DNA from: JAGNHS01 sp964609695
GTDB taxonomy: Bacteria; Bdellovibrionota; UBA2428
Assembly (NCBI GenBank): GCA_964609695.1
Contig: CAZSSP010000003.1
Coordinates: 150,735 to 214,734 of the forward strand
Reading direction: 5' to 3'
Length of the DNA: 64,000 bases
The notes below the pieces were generated by a model. It made no database searches. It saw only the letters and a list, made by a program, of their open reading frames with translations, and was not told the DNA's origin. This document shows positions 25,331-33,270 of the stretch, piece after piece. Each line of letters opens with the position of its first letter. Within the stretch, counting starts at the first letter, position 1. The position numbers were made by a program, and so were the translations under genes.

Positions 25331-26602
25331 ATGCGACGTGAGTATTTGGGCTTAGCTATATGCGTTTTATTGCTGTCTTGCCAAAGAGCACCCAAACAAA
25401 GCTTGAGTATTAGAATAACTAAAAATGAGTCATCGATTTTAGAAATTCCAAATTTTTTTAACCCACGAATGATGAGCACCTCAACAACACCCGCAGCAAT
25501 TTCAGAGTTTAATTGTGCAGGTGTGGCTTTGGGGTATAAGACGGCTCCTAATAAAGGACTTTGTACTTTTAGTGATTCCAGAATTGAAGGCATTGGTCAT
25601 TTGGCGGGATTAGTGAGTTTTACGAAGGGCAATGCGCAGAATTTTACAATAGATAATGTTTTACTGGGTGAAGAGGTGCGTGCCTTTGCGGTGGCTTTTA
25701 AAGATTCATCCAATTATGGTTGTGTGAATCTAGGCCCCAACTTCAAGCCTGAAGATTACGGTTATTCTGAAGGTTATATTTTAGACGAAATGGATTTTAA
25801 TACGGCATCAAATGGCGTGATTGATTTGGTAAGCGACTATAATTCCGCTACGACTCCTTATGTGAGTCATTGCGACCCAGCCGTTCTCAATAAACCAGAA
25901 ACAACTACAGCTTCGCTTACAAACGATCTAACATCATATTGGGATTTTAACGACAATTCTAATATTTCAGATCTTCATGGGTCTAATAATTTAACTGGTT
26001 TTGTAATTAATAATAGTGACAACACAAACAGCCGTGATTCATTTCAATTTGTTGGAAGTAATAATGGATTGCAAGCTTCGAGTTCTACTGCATTTGATTT
26101 GTCTGTTAATTCAGTTATGACTCTTTCCTTTTGGATGAATAAATCTGCAGTTCCAACGAGTATGGTTTTGTTTTATAAAATGGACGGCGCCTTTCAAAAT
26201 GGATGGAGTTTTGGCTTTGATGGCCAAGGACATCCTCAACCCTATGTGCAAATTGCTCAAGGGGGCTCTAGTTCTCAATATAATGTCTCGGGTACTGGGG
26301 CTGCATGTAGATTTATAAGTACAAGCGATCCTAATACGTGGATACATTATGTTATCGTTATAGATTTTCCTAATTCTCAAATTAAATCTTATAAAAATGG
26401 AGTTTATTGCGACTCGCCTCCAACTTTTACTCAAAGTACATCTATTACACCTGGAGTTTTGAAAATTGGAAAATTGCCTCCTTCTGGTAATGAATATACT
26501 GGCTTAATTGACGAAGTCGGAATTTGGTCTCGTGAACTCTCAGCTGCTGAAGTCACTCGACTTTATAATTCTGGAAGCGGCTTGCCCTATTCTAGTTTTT
26601 AA
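25331..26602 (+). CDS. Lipoprotein with C-terminal LamG/concanavalin-like domain
   Basis: 423 residues. The lipobox LLLSC is at about residue 17. Residues about 195-415 form a LamG-like jelly roll, with SYWDFNDNSNISDLHG at its start, LSFWMNKSAV in the middle, and the diagnostic end GLIDEVGIWSRELSAAEV. Such domains bind carbohydrate or protein ligands at the surface. The N-terminal half is unassigned. The ATG at 25331 has no clear SD. Confidence 0.78.
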   Translation: MRREYLGLAICVLLLSCQRAPKQSLSIRITKNESSILEIPNFFNPRMMSTSTTPAAISEFNCAGVALGYKTAPNKGLCTFSDSRIEGIGHLAGLVSFTKGNAQNFTIDNVLLGEEVRAFAVAFKDSSNYGCVNLGPNFKPEDYGYSEGYILDEMDFNTASNGVIDLVSDYNSATTPYVSHCDPAVLNKPETTTASLTNDLTSYWDFNDNSNISDLHGSNNLTGFVINNSDNTNSRDSFQFVGSNNGLQASSSTAFDLSVNSVMTLSFWMNKSAVPTSMVLFYKMDGAFQNGWSFGFDGQGHPQPYVQIAQGGSSSQYNVSGTGAACRFISTSDPNTWIHYVIVIDFPNSQIKSYKNGVYCDSPPTFTQSTSITPGVLKIGKLPPSGNEYTGLIDEVGIWSRELSAAEVTRLYNSGSGLPYSSF

Positions 26603-26608
26603 AATTTT

Positions 26609-27145
26609 TCATTTTCCAACAGACTCTAATAAACTTAAAGCACATTTTGTCGCAGTTTCTACTTTGTTTTTATGATCGTCATCTTTGTACTTAGCACTTA
26701 AAAGTGCGGATTTTATTTTTTCAATGGCAATACTAATACCTTGTGGGTTAGTCGTTTTTGAGCTGTAAAGTGGGTTACATCCAGTTCCTTTGCATGCAAC
26801 GCCTGGTTCATAAATTAAGGGTTTTCCAAAATAGAATTTATTTTCATCTATAAAATATTGAAAATTTTTCGGAGAGTCCCAAAAGGTGCCTTTTTCAATC
26901 CAGCTTATATCTACCAAGCGTATAAGGCCCGTATTGCTATCTGGAGCCAGAGTAACTCCAATCCCTGAATTTGGAATACCAATACTTGTGTACCAAATAA
27001 TACTTTTACATGGATTATTAGCAGTTTCATCGCTCTTGGGCTGTTCTATAATGGCTTCGCTTTTTTCTTCCTGTTTTTCTGGATTATGGCTAAATGCCTG
27101 ATCTGCGATAAAGAAATTAAAAATTAGAAAAAATGCTATCAACAT
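26609..27145 (-). CDS. Exported protein of unknown function
   Basis: 178 residues with a signal peptide (MLIAFFLIFNFFIADQAFS). A Glu/Lys/Gln-rich linker to about residue 45 is followed by a domain with four Cys (NPCKSI, VACKGTGCNP, TKCALS). No family was recognised. It converges on the LamG lipoprotein gene with only 6 bases between stops. Confidence 0.6.
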   Translation of the reverse strand: MLIAFFLIFNFFIADQAFSHNPEKQEEKSEAIIEQPKSDETANNPCKSIIWYTSIGIPNSGIGVTLAPDSNTGLIRLVDISWIEKGTFWDSPKNFQYFIDENKFYFGKPLIYEPGVACKGTGCNPLYSSKTTNPQGISIAIEKIKSALLSAKYKDDDHKNKVETATKCALSLLESVGK

Positions 27146-27271
27146 AACGACCTCTAAAAAATTACAAAAAATTTCTTATAAGTTATATCGACGTATTGGG
27201 TTTTAATTTTAAATTTGGATAAGTTAAATTTTTGACGCCTAAATTGTTGTTTTGAATGATTCGCAAATTAA

Positions 27272-27308
27272 AAAACCCTCGCTTGCTTTCGCAAACGAGG
27301 GTTTTGTT
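27272..27308 (-). terminator. Terminator of the RNA-binding protein gene
   Basis: AAAACCCTCG (27272-27281) and CGAGGGTTTT (27296-27305) with inner TTGC/GCAA pairing. On the minus strand the stem is followed by TTTTTT, 30 bases after the stop of the RRM gene. Confidence 0.8.
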
Positions 27309-27334
27309 GATTCTATTTAAAAATAGATAACGAT

Positions 27335-27766
27335 TTAGTAACGGCCACCACCGCCGCCGCCACCGAATCCACCACGGCCACCGCCGCCGCCTGAGCGACC
27401 GCCGCCACCAAATCCGCCGCGACCACCGCCGCCGCCACCGAATCCGCCGCGGCCACCGCCGCCACCACCGCCACCACCGCCGTATCCACCGCGGCCACCG
27501 CCACCAGGAGCACGTGGAGCTTGTGGGCGAGCAGGAGAAACAGTGAGTGCGCGACCTTGAACTTCTTTTCCATTGAGTTCAGAAACAGCTGTCTCAGCTT
27601 CAGAATCAGAGCTGAGTTCTACAAAGCCAAAGCCTTTGCTACGGCCAGATGCACGGTCAGTGACAAGAGTCACTTCAGATACAGAAGGATAAGCAGCGAA
27701 AAGCTCTTTCAAATCGTTTGAGGTTACAGAATAAGATAAATTTCCAACAAATAGTTTACTCGCCAT
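27335..27766 (-). CDS. Glycine-rich RRM RNA-binding protein
   Basis: 143 residues. One RRM domain spans about residues 1-80, with RNP2 LFVGNLSY and RNP1 KGFGFVEL intact. It is followed by a Pro/Ala hinge and a Gly/Arg/Tyr tail of about 55 residues. AAGGAG precedes the ATG. Homologous bacterial Rbp proteins are cold-induced RNA chaperones; the RGG-like tail could drive phase separation or RNA binding. It is monocistronic. Confidence 0.92.
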   Translation of the reverse strand: MASKLFVGNLSYSVTSNDLKELFAAYPSVSEVTLVTDRASGRSKGFGFVELSSDSEAETAVSELNGKEVQGRALTVSPARPQAPRAPGGGGRGGYGGGGGGGGGGRGGFGGGGGGRGGFGGGGRSGGGGGRGGFGGGGGGGRY

Positions 27767-27782
27767 GGCGACTCCTTAAAAA

Positions 27783-27858
27783 TGGTGAGTCGTCGCGGGC
27801 TCGAACCGCGGACCCTCTCCTTAAAAGGGAGATGCTCTACCGACTGAGCTAACGACTC
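27783..27858 (-). tRNA. tRNA-Lys (TTT)
   Basis: 76 bases with encoded CCA. The acceptor is GAGTCGT/ACGACTC with discriminator A. The anticodon loop CTTTTAA gives TTT, and the T-loop is GTTCGAGCC. It ends 17 bases upstream of the RRM gene start on the same strand. Confidence 0.95.
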
Positions 27859-27953
27859 ACGACATCCTCTTGTAGCCGATTTTACTAGCGATTCAAGCTA
27901 AATTTCTGGAATCATGTAAAATGAAATCAAGTTAAGAGGAGATCTTTCTAAAA

Positions 27954-28694
27954 ATGGCTGCTTCAGCAGTTTTGGAGCTCAATGGAGTTTGTAAAAGCTT
28001 TGAACAAGCAGTTTTAAGAGATCTTTCATTTAGTATCTATCCTGGCGAAACTGTTGCCCTTGTTGGTGCTAATGGTGCCGGCAAATCGACTTTAATAAAA
28101 ATGATTCTGGGTTTGGCGCGTGCTACACAGGGCGAAATAAAACTTTGGGGCGAAGCTCATCCTCATTTCAATTCCTTCGATAGAATTGGTTATTTGCCCG
28201 AATTAGCTTCGTTTTGGAACGAACTCAGTGCTTGGGAGTTTCTCGAAGCCATGGCTTCGCTGAGAGGGCGCTTTCCGGCTTCAGAATCTCGAATTTCAAA
28301 TCTTTTAGAGCTCTTTGGACTCAAAAATCGCGCCCGTAAGAAGATGGGGACTTTTAGCAAGGGCATGCTTCAACGAACAGCTTTGGCTAATTTGTTGTTA
28401 GATGACCCGGATTTTTTAATTCTCGATGAGCCTATGAGCGGTCTCGATCCTCGAGCTCAGGGAAAATTAAGAAATATTTTAGCTATGCTTCGCGCACGCG
28501 GGAAGACCATGTTGATTTCCTCGCATTCACTTGAAGACATCGAAAAGCTTTGTACGAGGGTTATCGTATTAGAGAAAACTTATAAAGTTTTAGATGGACC
28601 CAGCAAAACAGTGCTTCCTGATTTGCAAGAAAAGTATCAAAATTCTGAGCCATGGGATGAAGATCCATTGGGAGATGAAAATGTACTTTTATAA
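27954..28694 (+). CDS. ABC transporter ATP-binding protein
   Basis: 246 residues. Walker A is GANGAGKST, the signature is FSKGMLQR, Walker B is FLILDEPMSGLDP and the H-loop is ISSHSLED. It is the ATPase of an ABC-2-type exporter whose permease follows 15 bases later. Substrate is unknown, but the tight linkage to pilD and the pilus operon suggests envelope or pilus biogenesis. Confidence 0.9.
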   Translation: MAASAVLELNGVCKSFEQAVLRDLSFSIYPGETVALVGANGAGKSTLIKMILGLARATQGEIKLWGEAHPHFNSFDRIGYLPELASFWNELSAWEFLEAMASLRGRFPASESRISNLLELFGLKNRARKKMGTFSKGMLQRTALANLLLDDPDFLILDEPMSGLDPRAQGKLRNILAMLRARGKTMLISSHSLEDIEKLCTRVIVLEKTYKVLDGPSKTVLPDLQEKYQNSEPWDEDPLGDENVLL

Positions 28695-28709
28695 TTGTGG
28701 AGTGTGGTG

Positions 28710-29498
28710 ATGAACTGGCAACACATTTTAGCGCTGTCTATACTTCGAGTAAAAATTCTTTTGAGGCAAAAAATTGGTTGGATGACTTTGGTCAGCGGTG
28801 GAATTTTAATTTTAGTATCTTACATTTTTGCCAAGGTTAGTTTCATTAATCCAGAAAAGATTTTTTGGGATTTTAGTCTCGGTTTATCTTTCATAATGCA
28901 AGTTTTTTTGGCCACTTATTTGGCCTCTCATTGTTTAAAAGAAGAGCAAGACCGGAGAACTCTTCATGTTCTTTTGGCTCGTGGAGTGAGTCGTCGAAAT
29001 TGGCTCTTGGGTAATGGGCTAGGTTTTTGGATAGCCTTAAATTTTATGAATCTTTTTTGGTTCGTGTTGAGTTTAGCGGTTTCATTTTTGTTCTTTGATT
29101 TTGATCATAGCTCCATTCTCGTCCAAAGCCAGTTGTTGCTCAGTTTTGAAATCTTTTTAATTATTCCTATGACTTTTTGTTTTTCATTATTTTTAAGGCC
29201 GGCCTTAACTTGGGCACTTTCATTAGCTTCTGTTTTTGTTTTGCATGATCAATCTTCACTGAAAGGGGTTTTACAAGACCCGACCGTGTCTCATATTTAT
29301 CAAAATAATTTTTATAAGATTTTTTTCAAACTGATGAGTTTACTGCCCCCTTTAGAGTGGTTCGATATTCGAATGATGGTGGGTTATGAAAGTGTTTTTT
29401 CATGGACTTCCACAATCTCTATGTGTGGACTGGGTCTATTGTGGGCAGCTTTTTGGTATGTGGCTAGCGTGAGAATATTTAAGAGGATGGACCTTTAG
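28710..29498 (+). CDS. ABC-2-type transporter permease
   Basis: 262 residues from the ATG at 28710, with GTGGAG upstream. The frame opens at a TTG directly after the ATPase stop. Six hydrophobic segments are visible (first GWMTLVSGGILILVSYIFA, last MCGLGLLWAAFWYVASV). It pairs with the upstream ATPase. Its TAG stop overlaps the GTG start of pilD by one base, so the two are translationally coupled. Confidence 0.85.
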   Translation: MNWQHILALSILRVKILLRQKIGWMTLVSGGILILVSYIFAKVSFINPEKIFWDFSLGLSFIMQVFLATYLASHCLKEEQDRRTLHVLLARGVSRRNWLLGNGLGFWIALNFMNLFWFVLSLAVSFLFFDFDHSSILVQSQLLLSFEIFLIIPMTFCFSLFLRPALTWALSLASVFVLHDQSSLKGVLQDPTVSHIYQNNFYKIFFKLMSLLPPLEWFDIRMMVGYESVFSWTSTISMCGLGLLWAAFWYVASVRIFKRMDL

Positions 29499-30310
29499 TG
29501 GAAGCTCAATTTCTTTTTATGTTGGGTATCATTTTATTGTTGGGTTTGTGCTTTGGTTCTCTAGCCAATGTTTTGATTTACCGAATACCTCGCGAAATAC
29601 CTTTGGGTTTACTTAAAAAAACTAGGAGTTTTTGCCCAGGCTGTGAAAAGACAATTCCTTTTTATCACAACCTTCCGGTGATTTCGTATTTTCTACTCAA
29701 AGGAAAATGCGCTTCATGTGGGGTTAAAATTTCTTCACGATATCCTTGGGTTGAATTCTTAACGGCTTTGATTTGGTGTTTGAGTTTTACTGTTTTTTAT
29801 CGATCTCAAGAGTGGGATTTTTCTGATTGGTATTTTTATGGACAATTGGCTGTAGAGCTTTACTTCATTTATGCACTTTTTGTTATTGTTTATATCGACA
29901 TCGATTTCAGAATAATCCCCGATCGTTTTAGTTGGGGAAATTGGGTTATCGCTTTGCTTTATGTTTTTATTTTTAAAGACAACACATTGGAACATGTTTT
30001 GGGTGGAGTTTTTGGTTTTGGAACTTTTTTCTTATTAGCTTGGGGCTACGAAAAATGGCGGGGTGTTGAGGGCTTGGGCATGGGCGACGTTAAAATGATG
30101 GGCTGGCTCGGCACTTGGGTGGGCTTTTCAAGCGTTCCCTTGCTGGTGATTATAGCCTCATTGAGCGGTTCAATTGTTGGATTTTGGAATATGAGAAAAT
30201 CAGGTGAGGGCATGCAAACAGCAATACCCTTTGGCCCATTTTTAGCCCTGGGTGCTTATCTTGTGTGGCTTTATCAAAATTCCCAATTTTCTTTGCCCGG
30301 ACTTCATTAA
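29498..30310 (+). CDS. pilD: Type IV prepilin peptidase / N-methyltransferase
   Basis: 270 residues with a GTG start coupled to the permease. The methylase loop has CPGCEKTIPFYHNLPV and KGKCASCG (two CxxC pairs). The protease aspartates lie in VYIDIDFRIIPD and GLGMGDVKMMG. It cleaves and methylates prepilins at the inner membrane. pilM follows after 115 bases. Confidence 0.95.
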   Translation: MEAQFLFMLGIILLLGLCFGSLANVLIYRIPREIPLGLLKKTRSFCPGCEKTIPFYHNLPVISYFLLKGKCASCGVKISSRYPWVEFLTALIWCLSFTVFYRSQEWDFSDWYFYGQLAVELYFIYALFVIVYIDIDFRIIPDRFSWGNWVIALLYVFIFKDNTLEHVLGGVFGFGTFFLLAWGYEKWRGVEGLGMGDVKMMGWLGTWVGFSSVPLLVIIASLSGSIVGFWNMRKSGEGMQTAIPFGPFLALGAYLVWLYQNSQFSLPGLH

Positions 30311-30425
30311 GCGCGAACGTCACAAAATGAATTTTGCAACGCGTGAAGCTATGTAATGATTCAAAAGTTAAGGTATCGTATTTATTAGGGCTGCTGCGTG
30401 CGGCGTGGGAGACGGGGAAAGCCAT

Positions 30426-31502
30426 ATGGCTATTTTTTCATTTGGCGGTAAATCACTGCTGGGCATTGATATTGGTGCCAGCGCAATCAAGGTGATTAAG
30501 GGGCAAGTCTCACGTGGAAAATTTCAAGTTCAAGAGCTTTCATCTACACCCTTACCTTTCGGTGCCATCACTGAGCGTGGAGTTGAGGATCGAAATTTAG
30601 TTCAGGCCGCTATTAAAAATGCCATATCTTCATTTGGAAATTCTCTCGAGCATGTGGCCACTTCAGTTAAAGGAGCAGGCGTTCTCACAAAAAGAGTCGT
30701 GATGCCGAAAGTTCCTCAAAAAGAAATTGCTCAACAAGTGAAATGGGAAGCCGAACAAGTTTTCCCAACAGATATCAGTAATATTCTAGTTTCCTATTTG
30801 CTTTTAGGGGAAGGAACAGATGTTCCCATGGCGCCTCCCGGAACAAAGGGGTGGGATGTTTTGTTGGTTGGTGTTCAAAAAGATTCGGCCCATACCTATA
30901 AAAGTCTTGTCGATGATAGTGGTGCAAGAACGGAAGTTCTAGATGTGGATGCTTTTGCATCTACGGATTTGCTCGCTGAACTTCTCAACTTTTCGAAGAG
31001 AGAAGCCGTGGCACTCGTGGATGTGGGAGCGACAGGCACAAGAGTGACTGTTCGTCGCAATGGAAATGTGGTGTTTTTGCGTGAATTTGGAATTGGTGGA
31101 ATGGCTTTTACGGAGTCTATTTCTCAAACACTTGGGCTCACTGTTCAGGATGCTGAAGCTTTAAAGCTCAACGACGGAAGTCCACTCCCTCAAGAGGCTC
31201 ATGATGCTTTAGCAGGAGTTTTTCAAAGTTGGAAAAGCGAACTTCAACAATGTGAAGATGTTTTTGTTTCCCAGTCTTCCAATGAACTTATTAAAAAATG
31301 GTATTTCTATGGTGGAGCTTCGCAAACACAGGGATTGGCCACGTTTTTAAATGATGAAAGATTTCAGGGAAAAATTGTTTTTCTTAGAGGCAGTGATTAT
31401 TTTGTATCGAAAAATAAAGCGATCAGTGACGATATTATTTCGGTGTGGGGTTTGAGATTATTCACGGCAGCAGGATTAACCCTTAGGGGGAATAAGAAAT
31501 AA
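30426..31502 (+). CDS. pilM: Type IV pilus assembly ATPase-like protein PilM
   Basis: 358 residues from the ATG at 30426, with GGGGAAA upstream. FtsA/actin fold: LLGIDIGASAIKVIK phosphate-binding start, VALVDVGATGTRV second phosphate loop, and WYFYGGAS adenosine loop. PilM binds the PilN tail on the cytoplasmic side and links the secretin-alignment complex to the motor. It heads pilM-N-O-P-Q, with overlapping stop/start to pilN. Confidence 0.94.
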   Translation: MAIFSFGGKSLLGIDIGASAIKVIKGQVSRGKFQVQELSSTPLPFGAITERGVEDRNLVQAAIKNAISSFGNSLEHVATSVKGAGVLTKRVVMPKVPQKEIAQQVKWEAEQVFPTDISNILVSYLLLGEGTDVPMAPPGTKGWDVLLVGVQKDSAHTYKSLVDDSGARTEVLDVDAFASTDLLAELLNFSKREAVALVDVGATGTRVTVRRNGNVVFLREFGIGGMAFTESISQTLGLTVQDAEALKLNDGSPLPQEAHDALAGVFQSWKSELQQCEDVFVSQSSNELIKKWYFYGGASQTQGLATFLNDERFQGKIVFLRGSDYFVSKNKAISDDIISVWGLRLFTAAGLTLRGNKK

Positions 31503-32248
31503 TGGGCGGCACGGGCGTAAATCTTATTGATCAACTGAGAGAGTCTCAGCAGCAAGATTCTTTAATTATTGAAGAACAAGGCGGCGGAGGCGGTCGGGGT
31601 TTATTCTCGTTTTTAAAAAGAAAACCTAGTTCTGGCGGAGATTCAGTAGTTGTTAATACAGGCACGCAAATGGATTCGAGAGATCGTGCCCAGTTGTTGT
31701 TGTTAATTATTGGACTCGGTTTAGTTTTTGGTTCCAAGACTTATTTAACTCAAGAGCTTGCTAAAAAAACAGCCATCAAACAGGCGCAAGTGGCGGAATT
31801 GCAGCAAGCCATGAATACAGAGAGGCAAAAAGCTGAACGACTTAAATCCATTCGCGAAGAAATGTTGAAATTTGATGAGCAGGTGGCCACTCTTCAACGT
31901 AAAATTCAAAAGATTGAAGATCTCAGTGAAAATAGAAATTATATAGTTCGATCTACTGATTTCCTTGTGAGTGAAATGCCTTCAAACGTTTGGCTCACAA
32001 AACTTACTTCAAAAAGAGGCGCTGATGGAGAAGTTTCTCTTGAGGGCTATTCTATGAGCTTGCAAAGTGTGAGCGAGTTTATGCAAAAACTTGAGGCGAC
32101 TATCTTTTTCCCAAACTGGAACCTTCAAGAAACAACCAATGAAGGAACTAAACCTTCTGACGTGAATACTAAAGAAGGTGAAATACCGATTCCATTAGAT
32201 GCTAAAAAATTTAGCGTTAAAGCAAAACTTGTGGAGCCACAACCATGA
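31502..32248 (+). CDS. pilN: Type IV pilus inner-membrane protein PilN
   Basis: 248 residues. The cytoplasmic N-terminus has NLIDQLRES, the PilM-binding motif. A glycine-rich segment (GGGGGRGLFSF) precedes one membrane helix (LLLLIIGLGLVFGS, about residue 65). A coiled coil and a ferredoxin-like periplasmic domain follow. The N-terminal extension before the membrane helix is longer than in Pseudomonas PilN. Overlaps pilM by one base and pilO by four. Confidence 0.9.
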   Translation: MGGTGVNLIDQLRESQQQDSLIIEEQGGGGGRGLFSFLKRKPSSGGDSVVVNTGTQMDSRDRAQLLLLIIGLGLVFGSKTYLTQELAKKTAIKQAQVAELQQAMNTERQKAERLKSIREEMLKFDEQVATLQRKIQKIEDLSENRNYIVRSTDFLVSEMPSNVWLTKLTSKRGADGEVSLEGYSMSLQSVSEFMQKLEATIFFPNWNLQETTNEGTKPSDVNTKEGEIPIPLDAKKFSVKAKLVEPQP

Positions 32249-32838
32249 TAAGTCGTTTGCTTTTATTTTTTGCTCGAATTCCTTTCTTTTTATGGCCCTT
32301 AGTGGCTTTTGTCTGGTGCTACACCATTTATAATTCTTGGCAGGAGCTTGAGTACAAACCTTTGGAACAAGAAGAAATCACTTTGAGAACTCAGGTTACA
32401 AATTTAACAGCGCAAAATGCCGAAGCCGAAAAATTCGATAAAGAACGCGATGTAAAATTAAAACTCATTAGTGATTTGGGTGCTAAATTTAATCAAACAG
32501 CAGCTAAAATTCCTAGATCACCTAACGTTCCCTTACTTTTAAAATCGTTGGCAGATATTTCAGATAGAACGGGTTTGATCTTTTCAAGTTTTAAACCGCA
32601 ACCCATGCAAACCGATGAATTTCTAACGATCACGCCTATGGATATGACTCTTAAAGGAACGTATCCCCAAATATTAAGTTTTTTAGATGCGACTGCTCAT
32701 ATCGAAAGAATTTTAACTCTTCGAGAGCTTGAACTGAGTGGAGCAAAACGCCGAGGCACCGGAAGTATTTTAGAAGCCAAAGCCAAGCTGTTTACATATT
32801 ACATCACTGGAAATCTTGACGGAGGAGCTTCGAAATGA
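32245..32838 (+). CDS. pilO: Type IV pilus inner-membrane protein PilO
   Basis: 197 residues. One N-terminal membrane helix (IPFFLWPLVAFVWCYTIY), a coiled coil (residues about 30-85) and a periplasmic alpha/beta domain with MDMTLKGTYPQILSFLD are present. It heterodimerises with PilN. Start and stop overlap those of pilN and pilP by four bases. Confidence 0.92.
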   Translation: MISRLLLFFARIPFFLWPLVAFVWCYTIYNSWQELEYKPLEQEEITLRTQVTNLTAQNAEAEKFDKERDVKLKLISDLGAKFNQTAAKIPRSPNVPLLLKSLADISDRTGLIFSSFKPQPMQTDEFLTITPMDMTLKGTYPQILSFLDATAHIERILTLRELELSGAKRRGTGSILEAKAKLFTYYITGNLDGGASK

Positions 32839-33236
32839 AGCTGCTTGGATTTATCTTCGTCATTCTTTTGACATTTATTAATGGAAGTAACTTCGCTCAA
32901 GAAGACAATACTGATTATGTTTTTAACCCTCTCAAAGTAAAAAGAGATCCGTTTTTACCCCCCGATAAACTCTTTGCATCTAAGACTAATGAACTCTTAG
33001 TTTACGAACTTAATGAAATGAATTTAGTCGCTATTTTAACAGGCATGGGAACGCCTCGAGCCATGCTCATGCTTCCCTCTGGAAACACCCATACGGTACA
33101 GCGTGGAGATGCTATCGGGCGAAATCGTGGGCGCGTTCATCAAATTACTCATAATGAACTCATCGTCAAAGAAATGTACAAAGATTATAAAAATCGTACA
33201 AAAACTAATCTTACACATCTAAAACTTGCTGACTAA
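32835..33236 (+). CDS. pilP: Type IV pilus assembly protein PilP
   Basis: 133 residues, a short PilP. A signal peptide (LGFIFVILLTFINGSNFA) without a lipobox Cys is followed by the HR/beta domain: VKRDPFLPP, LNEMNLVAILTGMG, and AIGRNRGRVHQIT near the end. It links PilNO to the PilQ secretin. The lack of a lipidated Cys differs from Pseudomonas PilP. Confidence 0.9.
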   Translation: MKLLGFIFVILLTFINGSNFAQEDNTDYVFNPLKVKRDPFLPPDKLFASKTNELLVYELNEMNLVAILTGMGTPRAMLMLPSGNTHTVQRGDAIGRNRGRVHQITHNELIVKEMYKDYKNRTKTNLTHLKLAD

Positions 33237-33270
33237 TTAGTTATACTTAGAGAGCAGGGGGAGCCACATC

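Noticed and set aside
27335..27500. Tandem-repeat array that could look like CRISPR or a minisatellite
   Set aside because: The repetition is codon repetition for a Gly-rich protein tail; no regular repeat-spacer periodicity exists. No CRISPR array was found in the window.
27313..27573. Ala/Val-rich minus-strand frame
   Set aside because: It is the shifted reading of the GGC/GGT repeats encoding the glycine-rich tail of the RRM protein.
30311..30425. Promoter before pilM
   Set aside because: The gap contains short inverted A/T repeats (CAAAAT/ATTTTG) but no hexamer pair with acceptable spacing that I could support.
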